64,000 nt of DNA from an uncultured Clostridia bacterium (GTDB lineage: Bacteria > Bacillota > Clostridia > TANB77 > CAG-508): assembly GCA_934154445.1 (NCBI GenBank), contig CAKPGC010000007.1:1-64000 (forward strand). The letters are read 5' to 3'. Under the pieces are notes generated by a model. It saw nothing but the letters and a program-made list of their open reading frames with translations, had not been told where the DNA came from and searched no databases. Shown piece by piece: positions 36,258 through 43,520 of this stretch. A program made the position numbers and the translations under genes. Each line of letters opens with the position of its first letter. The stretch's first letter is position 1.

Positions 36258-36521
36258 TTATTTTATGATTGCTTTTTCAACTATCTTAACTACTCTCCAT
36301 CTTTTATCTTTAGAAAGTGGTCTTGTTTCCATAACTTCAACTTTGTCACCTTCATGGCATTCATTGTTTTCGTCATGTGCTTTTAATTTATATGTTCTTT
36401 TTACTGTTTTTCCATATACATCGTGTCTCACACTTGTTTCAACTGCTACAACAACTGTTTTATCCATTTTGTCAGATACTACAGTTCCTGTCATTGTTTT
36501 ACGAAGATTTCTTTCTTCCAT
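36258..36521 (-). CDS. rpsQ: Ribosomal protein uS17
   Basis: 87 residues, an OB fold with GTVVSDKMDKTVVVAVE near 13 and a basic YGKTVKRTYKLKAHDE. ATG 36521, after GGGAGG, replaces an upstream start whose extra residues come from an intergenic repeat. Confidence 0.97.
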   Translation of the reverse strand: MEERNLRKTMTGTVVSDKMDKTVVVAVETSVRHDVYGKTVKRTYKLKAHDENNECHEGDKVEVMETRPLSKDKRWRVVKIVEKAIIK

Positions 36522-36541
36522 GTATAAATCCTCCCTTTCTC

Positions 36542-36611
36542 TCACTTCGTTCATTCATCATAAATTCAAAATATTTTAGAATTTATGAGTCAATCACTCA
36601 AGCTCGTTCAT
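36542..36611. repeat. Intergenic repeat with palindrome, rpmC-rpsQ
   Basis: CATAAATTC (36559-36567) and GAATTTATG (36579-36587) form an inverted repeat. It is flanked by CACTTCGTTCAT (36543-36554) and CACTCAAGCTCGTTCAT (36595-36611). It has the same architecture as the rpoA-rplQ repeat. Confidence 0.7.
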
Positions 36612-36618
36612 CATCGTT

Positions 36619-36822
36619 TTATGCTTTAGCTTCTGCTATTTTTCTTTCTGTTAATACAGTATTTATTTTAGCTATATCTTTTTTAACTTCTTTTATTTTC
36701 ATTGGATTGTCTAATCCGTTTGTAGCTAAACTAAATTTTAATTTAAATAATTCTGTTTTTAGTTCACCTAATTCTTTTTCTAAATCTGGTGAAGACATTT
36801 CTCTTATTTTACTAATCTTCAT
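36619..36822 (-). CDS. rpmC: Ribosomal protein uL29
   Basis: 67 residues: MKISKIREMSSPDLEKELGE, then LKTELFKLKFSLATNGLDNP near 22 and a C-terminal KKDIAKINTVLTERKIAE. Alternative starts one and three codons upstream also exist. This ATG has AGGTGG five bases before it and overlaps the end of rplP. Confidence 0.95.
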   Translation of the reverse strand: MKISKIREMSSPDLEKELGELKTELFKLKFSLATNGLDNPMKIKEVKKDIAKINTVLTERKIAEAKA

Positions 36823-37252
36823 CATTTCCACCTACCTTTTCAGTTTCTCTGGCAACGAATTTTGTTTTATTAGGTAGTTTATTCATTGCTAGTCTTAAGG
36901 CTTCTCTAGCTGTTTCTTCTGGTACACCAGCGATTTCAAACATTACTCTTCCTGGTTTTACTACAGCTACCCAATATTCTGGAGCACCTTTACCTTTACC
37001 CATACGAGTTCCGATTGGTTTAGAAGTTATTGGTTTGTCTGGGAATATTTTTATCCAAACTTTTCCACCTCTTTTTATATAACGAGTCATAGCAATTCTG
37101 GCTGCTTCAATTTGATTACTTGTAACTAATGCAGCAGTTACAGCTTGTATTCCGTATTCTCCATCTGTAACTCTATTTCCTCTTGTTGCTTTTCCTCTCA
37201 TTCTACCTTTTTGCATTTTTCTATGTTTTGTTCTTTTTGGCATTAATGGCAT
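36812..37252 (-). CDS. rplP: Ribosomal protein uL16
   Basis: 146 residues. MPKRTKHRKMQKGRMRGKA near 4, VWIKIFPDKPITSKPIGTRMG near 66 and KGKGAPEYWVAVVKPGRVMFE near 88. The start overlaps the rpsC stop codon by one base (TAATG). Confidence 0.98.
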   Translation of the reverse strand: MPLMPKRTKHRKMQKGRMRGKATRGNRVTDGEYGIQAVTAALVTSNQIEAARIAMTRYIKRGGKVWIKIFPDKPITSKPIGTRMGKGKGAPEYWVAVVKPGRVMFEIAGVPEETAREALRLAMNKLPNKTKFVARETEKVGGNDED

Positions 37253-37908
37253 TATTGGTCTCCTCCTTCCATTTTCTTAGTTGGAAGAACTTCTCCTTTA
37301 TATATCCAAACTTTTACACCGATTTTTCCATAAGTTGTATCTGCTTCTGCAAATCCATAATCTATATCAGCTCTTAAAGTTTGTAATGGAATATTTCCTT
37401 CTTTATAAAATTCAGTTCTAGCCATGTCAGCTCCACCTAATCTTCCTGATACAGCTGTTTTTATACCTAAAGCTCCTGCTTTTGTAGCTTTTTGCATGCA
37501 TTGTTTCATAGCTCTTCTGAATGAAATTCTTCTTTCTAATTGTCCTGCAATGTTTTCTGCAACTAATTGTGCATCTGTGTCAATGTTTTTAACTTCTACA
37601 ATGTTTAAGTTAACATCTTTTCCTATTAATTTTGTTACATCTGCTTTTATAGCTTCTACACCAGCACCACCTTTACCAATTATAATTCCTGGTTTAGCTG
37701 TGTATAAATTAATTTTTACAATTTTTGCTGTTCTTTCAATTTCAATTTTAGAAATTCCAGCAGCATATAATTTTTTCTTTAAAAATTTACGAATTTTTTG
37801 ATCTTCTACTAAATAATCTGCAAAATTTTTAGAATCTGCATACCATTTAGAATTCCAATCTTTTATTATACCAACTCTCGCACCTGTTGGATGTACTTTT
37901 TGTCCCAT
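37252..37908 (-). CDS. rpsC: Ribosomal protein uS3
   Basis: 218 residues. MGQKVHPTGARVGIIKDWNSKW at the start, a KH domain with GIIIGKGGAGVEAIKADVTKL near 75 and the S3 C-terminal domain QCMQKATKAGALGIKTAVSGRLGGADMAR near 137. Confidence 0.98.
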   Translation of the reverse strand: MGQKVHPTGARVGIIKDWNSKWYADSKNFADYLVEDQKIRKFLKKKLYAAGISKIEIERTAKIVKINLYTAKPGIIIGKGGAGVEAIKADVTKLIGKDVNLNIVEVKNIDTDAQLVAENIAGQLERRISFRRAMKQCMQKATKAGALGIKTAVSGRLGGADMARTEFYKEGNIPLQTLRADIDYGFAEADTTYGKIGVKVWIYKGEVLPTKKMEGGDQ

Positions 37909-37915
37909 GGTTTGA

Positions 37916-38272
37916 TTAAGCCTCCTTTTCTTTTAATACTATTGTTATATGACTTGTTCTTTTTCTAATTCTTACTGCTGAACCTTTTGCTGCTGGTCTT
38001 ATTCTTTTTAAAGTTGGACCTTGATTTGCAAATATTTCAGCAACATATAAATTTTCATGTTTCATTTCATGATTATTTTCAGCATTTGCAATTGCTGATT
38101 TTAATAATTTTTCTAATACTTCTGATGATGCTTTTGGTGTAAATTTCATTATTGCTAATGCTTCATCTACATCTTTTCCTCTTATTAAATCTGCTACTAT
38201 TTTTACTTTTCTTGATGATATTCTAGCAAATTTAAGTGTTGCTCTTGCTTCTTTTACTAGTGTTTCTTCCAC
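37916..38272 (-). CDS. rplV: Ribosomal protein uL22
   Basis: 118 residues. ARISSRKVKIVADLIRGKDV near 16 and the tunnel-lining C-terminal hairpin (GPTLKRIRPAAKGSAVRIRKR near 86). The start is GTG at 38272 with GGAGGTAAG upstream. Confidence 0.97.
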   Translation of the reverse strand: MEETLVKEARATLKFARISSRKVKIVADLIRGKDVDEALAIMKFTPKASSEVLEKLLKSAIANAENNHEMKHENLYVAEIFANQGPTLKRIRPAAKGSAVRIRKRTSHITIVLKEKEA

Positions 38273-38325
38273 TTTTCTTACCTCCTTTTTTTATTAGGTG
38301 GGTACACCTTTATTTATCGTATTTC

Positions 38326-38607
38326 TTATTTTTTTACTGTTGTTTTTTTGTCTCCAGCATGACCTTTAAATGTTCTTGTTGGAGCAAATTCACCTAATTT
38401 ATGACCGATCATTTCTTCAGCTATATATACTGGAACGTGTTTTCTTCCATCATGTACAGCTATTGTATGACCAACCATTTGTGGATATATTGTTGAAGCT
38501 CTTGACCATGTTTTTAGAACTTCTTTACTTCCTGTTTCGTTCATTGCTTCTATTCTTTTTAATAGTTTTTCTTGAACGAATGGTTTTTTCTTGCTTGATC
38601 TAGACAT
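38326..38607 (-). CDS. rpsS: Ribosomal protein uS19
   Basis: 93 residues. MSRSSKKKPFVQEKLLKRIE, VHDGRKHVPVYIAEEMIGHKLGEFAPTRTF near 51. It lies in the small-subunit head. Confidence 0.98.
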   Translation of the reverse strand: MSRSSKKKPFVQEKLLKRIEAMNETGSKEVLKTWSRASTIYPQMVGHTIAVHDGRKHVPVYIAEEMIGHKLGEFAPTRTFKGHAGDKKTTVKK

Positions 38608-38642
38608 ATACCATGTTCTCCCTTCATAATGCTAATTGCCAT

Positions 38643-38666
38643 CCGAAAATTATTTAAAATTTTCGG
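38643..38666. promoter_or_regulatory. Intergenic inverted repeat, rplB-rpsS
   Basis: CCGAAAATT (38643-38651) pairs perfectly with AATTTTCGG (38658-38666). It is preceded by TTGCCAT, the same lead-in seen in the hairpin at 45454-45484. Confidence 0.6.
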
Positions 38667-38697
38667 GTAACAAATTGCTATTTTATATTTTCTAATC

Positions 38698-39525
38698 TTA
38701 TTTTCTACGTTTAACAATAAATTTGTTTGTAGCTTTCTTTTTATTTCTTGTTTTATATCCAAGAGCTGGTTTACCCCAAGGTGTCATTGGTCCTGCGTGT
38801 CCTACTGGAGCTCTACCTTCACCACCACCATGTGGGTGATCTACTGGGTTCATTACAGAACCTCTAACTTCTGGTCTCCATCCCATGTGACGTTTTCTTC
38901 CGGCTTTACCTAATTTAACGTTCTCATGTTCTGAATTTCCTATAACTCCTATAGTTGCTCTACATTTAGATAAAACTTTTCTCATTTCTCCTGATGGTAA
39001 TCTTAATGTAGCATATTTTCCTTCTTTAGCCATTAATTGTGCGCTTTGTCCTGCAGTTCTAACTAATTTTCCACCTTGTCCTGGATTTAATTCGATATTG
39101 TGGATTAATGTACCTACTGGAATACTATCGATTGGCATGCAGTTTCCTACTTTTATATCTACAGCTTCTCCAGATATTACTTTATCTCCATCTGTTAATC
39201 CTTGTGGTGCTAATATGTAAGCTTTTTCTCCATCTTCATATTGGATTAATGCTATATTTGCACTTCTGTTTGGATCATATTCGATACCGATAACTGTTGC
39301 TTCCATGTTATCTTTTCTTCTTTTAAAATCTATAATTCTATATTTTTGTCTGTTTCCTCCACCTTGATGTCTTACTGTTATTCTACCATAACTGTTTCTT
39401 CCAGCTTTTTCTTTCTTTTTAGCAAGTAAAGATTTTTCTGGTGTTTTCTTTGTTATTTCTGCAAAGTCTGAAACTGTCATGTTTCTTCTTGATGGTGTGT
39501 ATGCGTTAAAGTGTTTCATTCCCAT
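38698..39525 (-). CDS. rplB: Ribosomal protein uL2
   Basis: 275 residues. It has MKHFNAYTPSRRNMTVSDF at the start, GRITVRHQGGGNRQKYRIIDFKR near 48 and the peptidyl-transferase-proximal MNPVDHPHGGGEGRAPVG near 222. Confidence 0.98.
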   Translation of the reverse strand: MGMKHFNAYTPSRRNMTVSDFAEITKKTPEKSLLAKKKEKAGRNSYGRITVRHQGGGNRQKYRIIDFKRRKDNMEATVIGIEYDPNRSANIALIQYEDGEKAYILAPQGLTDGDKVISGEAVDIKVGNCMPIDSIPVGTLIHNIELNPGQGGKLVRTAGQSAQLMAKEGKYATLRLPSGEMRKVLSKCRATIGVIGNSEHENVKLGKAGRKRHMGWRPEVRGSVMNPVDHPHGGGEGRAPVGHAGPMTPWGKPALGYKTRNKKKATNKFIVKRRK

Positions 39526-39743
39526 TTTCTATTCTCCCTTCAAAACGATGAAAACCTTCGCATTATTTCGTTAAATTTTAAAATATTTCTTCGATATACT
39601 TGTGTATTATCTCATCAATATTTTAAAATTTGCCTTGTACTGCTTGCTTTTGCTCGTTTTTCTTCTCTACTTTTTATTTACGGATATTTTTCCTGCTCCG
39701 CATAACAGATATTTTTTATTCTCCGGGTTCTTTCCCGATATTT

Positions 39744-39899
39744 TTATCTTTCTTCTTGTTCATTTTTTTGAACATCTACTCTATAAAGTTCTTTTAAACG
39801 TTCTACTAATGTTTGTTTTTTTGTAGGTTCGCCTATTGTAGCTATTTTTATGTTATTTTTTTCTTCCCATTCTTTTTTAGAATTTTTTTCATAACTCAT
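39744..39899 (-). CDS. Possible 51-residue charged protein between rplW and rplB
   Basis: ATG 39899 to TAA 39744. The protein is Lys/Glu-rich with a short hydrophobic patch (IKIATIGEP) and a predicted helix TLVERLKELYRVDV. There is no good ribosome site (GGGAG is 14 nt away), so it may depend on coupling to the rplW stop codon 9 nt upstream. Codon use looks like coding sequence. The remaining 39526-39743 holds only a small CGGG/CCCG hairpin near 39724-39737 and no gene. Confidence 0.4.
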   Translation of the reverse strand: MSYEKNSKKEWEEKNNIKIATIGEPTKKQTLVERLKELYRVDVQKNEQEER

Positions 39900-39908
39900 A
39901 ACTAAATA

Positions 39909-40256
39909 CTATGCTCCCATAAATTCATCTATTGAATCTTTGAATTTTTTAGTAGCTTTAGTTGCTTTACCACCTTTAGCTAAGTAAGAAGCTTCTGCTG
40001 GATTTGTATCTATAGTAACTATAGCTTTTTTCCAATCTGAAGTTTTACCTGTATGGTATCCAACTCTTTTTTGTTTTCCGTTAACTGTCATTGTATTTAC
40101 TTTTAATACTCTAACTTCAAAAAGTTTTTCAACAGCTTTTGCTATTTCAACTTTTGTAGCTTTTTTGTTTACTTTGAATGTGTATTTTCCTTGTTGTAAT
40201 TCATCATTACTTTTTTCAGTAACAACTGGTGCAATTATAATTTCTTCTGGTCTCAT
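39909..40256 (-). CDS. rplW: Ribosomal protein uL23
   Basis: 115 residues, about 15-20 longer than usual because of a Lys-rich C-terminal tail. IIIAPVVTEKSNDELQQGKYTF at the start and RVLKVNTMTVNGKQKRVGY near 49. Its start overlaps the rplD stop codon (TAATG). Confidence 0.97.
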   Translation of the reverse strand: MRPEEIIIAPVVTEKSNDELQQGKYTFKVNKKATKVEIAKAVEKLFEVRVLKVNTMTVNGKQKRVGYHTGKTSDWKKAIVTIDTNPAEASYLAKGGKATKATKKFKDSIDEFMGA

Positions 40257-40879
40257 TATGCGTACACCTCCTCAATTTTCTTAACAGTTTCTAGAGGTAA
40301 AACTAAGTTATTGTATTTTAATAAATCAAATACATTTATATTATTTAATAAAATTGTTTTAACTCCTTCGATGTTTCTTGATGACATTAAAACATTTTCA
40401 TTTTTATCAGCTAAAACAATTAATGTTTTTCCTTCTACTTTTAAATCTGATAATGCTTTAACCATTGTTTTTGTTTTGATTTCTTTTAATTCTAATTTAT
40501 CAACAACTGTTAATTCATTTTCTAATACTTTAGAACTTAATAAAGATTTTATTGCTAATCTTCTTTCTTTCTTATTAACAGTATATTTGTATGAACGAGG
40601 TTTTGGACCTAAAGCTATACCACCTTTTATCCATTGTGGTGCTCTTATGCTTCCTTGTCTTGCTCTACCTGTTCCTTTTTGTCTCCATGGTTTTTTACCA
40701 CCACCACGTACTTCTGCTCTTGTTTTTGTACTTTGTGTACCTTGTCTTTGATTAGCTAAATAATTAACTAAAACACTATGTACTATAGCTTCATTTGGTT
40801 CAATTCCAAATATATTTTCAGCTAATTCAACATCACTTACTTTTTTACCTTTTATATCGTATACATCTACTTTTGGCAT
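40256..40879 (-). CDS. rplD: Ribosomal protein uL4
   Basis: 207 residues. It has TRAEVRGGGKKPWRQKGTGRARQGSIRAPQW (near 53-83), the tunnel loop, and a C-terminal NVFDLLKYNNLVLPLETVKKIEEVY. Can repress its own operon in some bacteria. Confidence 0.98.
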   Translation of the reverse strand: MPKVDVYDIKGKKVSDVELAENIFGIEPNEAIVHSVLVNYLANQRQGTQSTKTRAEVRGGGKKPWRQKGTGRARQGSIRAPQWIKGGIALGPKPRSYKYTVNKKERRLAIKSLLSSKVLENELTVVDKLELKEIKTKTMVKALSDLKVEGKTLIVLADKNENVLMSSRNIEGVKTILLNNINVFDLLKYNNLVLPLETVKKIEEVYA

Positions 40880-40899
40880 TTCGTATTTCCTCCTTCCTT

Positions 40900-41535
40900 C
40901 TATTTAGTAGCCTTTACAGCTGATTTTATTTTTAAGATAGATCCTTTTGCTCCTGGAACACTACCTTTTAATAATATTACATTTTTATCCATGTCAACTC
41001 TTACAACATCTAAGTTTTGTATTGTAATAGTAACTCTTCCCATGTGTCCTGGAAGTTTTTTACCTTTAAATACTCTACCTGGTGTTGATGTTGGTCCCAT
41101 TGAACCTGGTCTTCTGTGATACATAGAACCATGTCCCATTGGTCCTCTACTTTGTCCATGTCTTTTAATAACACCTTGGAATCCTTTTCCTTTTGATGTT
41201 CCTTGAACATCTACTTTTTCTCCAGCTTCAAACACATCTGCTTTTACTTCGTCTCCAACTTTTACACCTTCAACTGATTCTAATCTGAATTCTCTTAAGT
41301 GTTTTTTTGCTTCAAGACCTGCTTTAGCAAAATGTCCTTTTTCTGGTTTGTTTATATGTTTGTCTTTTACTTCACCGAATCCTAATTGTACAGCATCATA
41401 TCCATCTGTTTCTACAGTTTTTACTTGTGCTACTACACATGGTCCAGCTTCTATAACTGTTACTGGAATTACATTTCCTTTTTCATCAAAGATTTGTGTC
41501 ATTCCAACTTTTCTTCCGATTATTCCTTTTTTCAT
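40900..41535 (-). CDS. rplC: Ribosomal protein uL3
   Basis: 211 residues, starting MKKGIIGRKVGMTQIFDEKG. GFQGVIKRHGQSRGPMGHGS near 125 and RRPGSMGPTSTPGRVFKGKKLPGHMG near 148 form the long L3 loop. ATG 41535 follows AAGGAG and replaces an upstream start 13 codons earlier. Confidence 0.98.
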   Translation of the reverse strand: MKKGIIGRKVGMTQIFDEKGNVIPVTVIEAGPCVVAQVKTVETDGYDAVQLGFGEVKDKHINKPEKGHFAKAGLEAKKHLREFRLESVEGVKVGDEVKADVFEAGEKVDVQGTSKGKGFQGVIKRHGQSRGPMGHGSMYHRRPGSMGPTSTPGRVFKGKKLPGHMGRVTITIQNLDVVRVDMDKNVILLKGSVPGAKGSILKIKSAVKATK

Positions 41536-41620
41536 TTTTTTCTCCTTACTATTGGCTAATACTTGTATTTGCACATTTCTTTATGTGTAATATTAGCTTG
41601 GTTTTAGATTTTTATAATTT

Positions 41621-41944
41621 TTATTTTATTTCAATTTCAACACCTGCTGGTACGTCTAATTTTGTAAGACTATCAACTGTTTTTTGTGTTGGGTAAAGAA
41701 TGTCTATAACTCTTTTATGTGTTCTCATTTCAAATTGTTCTCTTGAATCTTTGTATTTGTGTGGAGAACGTAATATTGTTACAACTTCTTTTTGTGTTGG
41801 TAATGGAATAGGACCTGAAACTTTTGCTCCTGTTTTTTTAGCTGTTTCTACTATCTTTTCAGCAGACTGATCTAAAACTACATGGTCATAAGCTTTTAAT
41901 CTTATTCTAATTTTTTCACTTGTTACAACTGTTGTTTTTGCCAT
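41621..41944 (-). CDS. rpsJ: Ribosomal protein uS10
   Basis: 107 residues. It has IRIRLKAYDHVVLDQSAEKIVETAK near 12, GPIPLPTQKEVVTILRSPHKYKDSREQFE near 44. The first gene of the superoperon, after a 276-nt leader. Confidence 0.98.
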   Translation of the reverse strand: MAKTTVVTSEKIRIRLKAYDHVVLDQSAEKIVETAKKTGAKVSGPIPLPTQKEVVTILRSPHKYKDSREQFEMRTHKRVIDILYPTQKTVDSLTKLDVPAGVEIEIK

Positions 41945-42220
41945 TGTAATTTTCCCTCCTTATATTTTTTATTTTTGGGTTTCCCCGTTAACAGCTATGT
42001 TTGCTGTCTAAATTACCTTGGCAAGTTAAAACGTACTCTGGTGTTTTGAATTCACCCTTTATTAAAACCCAAAATATGCATGATAATTCTGGGATAAGTA
42101 CTATTTTTTTAAACTTACCGCCTGGTCTTTGCCATGACATACTCCACTGAAGTTCCCTCCATCCTTATCTCCGTAAGGACGTAGCCACATTCAGCTTCAT
42201 CGCTTAATTCATGCTTATAT
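41945..42220 (-). promoter_or_regulatory. Long leader of the S10 operon, with two overlapping short ORFs
   Basis: Transcribed DNA between the promoter and rpsJ. It is richer in GC than its surroundings and contains hairpins (CCTTA/TAAGG at 42165-42180, ACAGC/GCTGT at 41991-42008). One ORF starts at ATG 42162 behind GGAG (6-nt spacing), runs 14 codons to AGG CGG TAA. A +1 shift at this CGG would continue in an open frame to TAA at 41988, giving 57 residues. That second frame also has its own ATG at 42140 without a good ribosome site. It could equally be a structured r-protein-binding leader RNA with chance ORFs. Confidence 0.5.
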
Positions 42221-42249
42221 ATTATACAATGCTTTATCACGTATGTCAA
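42221..42249 (-). promoter_or_regulatory. Perfect-consensus sigma-A promoter of the S10 operon
   Basis: On the minus strand TTGACA (42249-42244), 17-nt spacer, TATAAT (42226-42221). Both hexamers match the consensus exactly, as expected for the strongest growth-related operon. Confidence 0.92.
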
Positions 42250-42346
42250 CAGATTTTGGAAATTTTTCTTAATTTTGGACAGTAATACTTATATATATTT
42301 CTTTTTAAGTACATATAATTTTAAAAAATTAAAGTTAATATTATAT

Positions 42347-42374
42347 AAAAAAGCATCTTAATAGATGCTTTTTA
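42347..42374 (-). terminator. Terminator after gap
   Basis: GCATCT (42353-42358) pairs with AGATGC (42363-42368), extended by A/T runs, and is followed by TTTTTT on the minus strand, immediately after the gap stop codon. Confidence 0.88.
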
Positions 42375-43391
42375 TTATCCTAATTCTGCAAAATATTTAA
42401 TTGTTCTGACCATTTGGCTTGTATAAGAATTTTCATTATCATACCAAGCAACAACTTGAACTTGGTATAAACCATCTTCTATTTTTGTTACCATAGTTTG
42501 TGTTGAATCGAATAATGAACCATATCTCATTCCTATTATATCTGAAGAAACTAAAAGTTCGTCTGTATATCCGAAAGATTCACTACTTTGTGATTTCATT
42601 GCTGCATTTATTGATTCTACTGTAATATTTTCTCCTTTAACAACTGCTACTAATATTGTTGTTGAACCTGTTGGTACTGGAACTCTTTGTGCAGATCCTA
42701 TTAATTTTCCATTTAACTCTGGTATAACTAAACCTATTGCCTTTGCTGCTCCTGTTGAGTTTGGTACTATATTTACTGCAGCTGCTCTAGCTCTTCTTAA
42801 ATCTCCTTTTCTGTGTGGTCCATCTAAAAGCATTTGATCTCCTGTGTATGCATGAACTGTTGTCATTATTCCTGACTTTATTTCTGCATAATCATTTAAT
42901 GCTTTTGCCATTGGTGCTAAACAGTTTGTTGTACATGATGCTGCTGAAATTATTTTATCTTCTGGTGTTAATATTTTTTCGTTTACTCCAAATACAACTG
43001 TTGGTAAATCTTTTCCAGCTGGAGCTGAAATTACAACTTTTTTAGCTCCTGCATCAATGTGAGCTTGTGCCTTCTCTTTTGTTGTATAAAATCCTGTACA
43101 TTCTAATACAACATCTACTCCTATTTCTCCCCATGGTAAATTTGCTGCGTCTTTTTCAGCATATATTTTTATTGTTTTTCCATCTACTGTTATTGAATCT
43201 TCTCCTGCTACAACTGTATCTGCTTTTTCATATCTTTTTTGTGCAGAATCATATTTCAACAAATGAGCTAACATATCAGGGCTTGTTAAATCATTTATTG
43301 CAACTATTTCATATCCTTCTGCTCCAAACATTTGTCTAAATGCAAGACGTCCTATACGTCCAAAACCATTAATGGCTACTTTTACTGACAT
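42375..43391 (-). CDS. gap: Glyceraldehyde-3-phosphate dehydrogenase
   Basis: Oxidises glyceraldehyde-3-phosphate with NAD and phosphate. 338 residues. It has an NAD-binding VAINGFGRIGRLAFR at 4-18, the catalytic SAASCTTNCLAPMAKALND near 151 (nucleophile Cys), TVHAYTGDQMLLDGPHRKG near 178 and WYDNENSYTSQMVR near 316. Monocistronic, with its own promoter and terminator, apart from the pgk-tpiA-gpmI operon. Confidence 0.98.
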   Translation of the reverse strand: MSVKVAINGFGRIGRLAFRQMFGAEGYEIVAINDLTSPDMLAHLLKYDSAQKRYEKADTVVAGEDSITVDGKTIKIYAEKDAANLPWGEIGVDVVLECTGFYTTKEKAQAHIDAGAKKVVISAPAGKDLPTVVFGVNEKILTPEDKIISAASCTTNCLAPMAKALNDYAEIKSGIMTTVHAYTGDQMLLDGPHRKGDLRRARAAAVNIVPNSTGAAKAIGLVIPELNGKLIGSAQRVPVPTGSTTILVAVVKGENITVESINAAMKSQSSESFGYTDELLVSSDIIGMRYGSLFDSTQTMVTKIEDGLYQVQVVAWYDNENSYTSQMVRTIKYFAELG

Positions 43392-43478
43392 AATAAAATT
43401 CCTCCTTTAATTTAGCAATGGCTTTATTTTTCCATTGTTTTTTCTTTTTAGTATTACCATATTTCTATTGGTAATTCA

Positions 43479-43507
43479 ATTCTATATCAATTTTATCGTA
43501 TTTTCAA
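43479..43507 (-). promoter_or_regulatory. Sigma-A promoter of gap
   Basis: TTGAAA (43507-43502), 17-nt spacer, TAGAAT (43484-43479) on the minus strand. Two inverted repeats follow in the 5' untranslated region: TTACCA/TGGTAA near 43453-43473 and CAATGG/CCATTG near 43416-43437. These may be regulator or RNA elements. Confidence 0.72.
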
Positions 43508-43520
43508 GTATTATTTTAAA

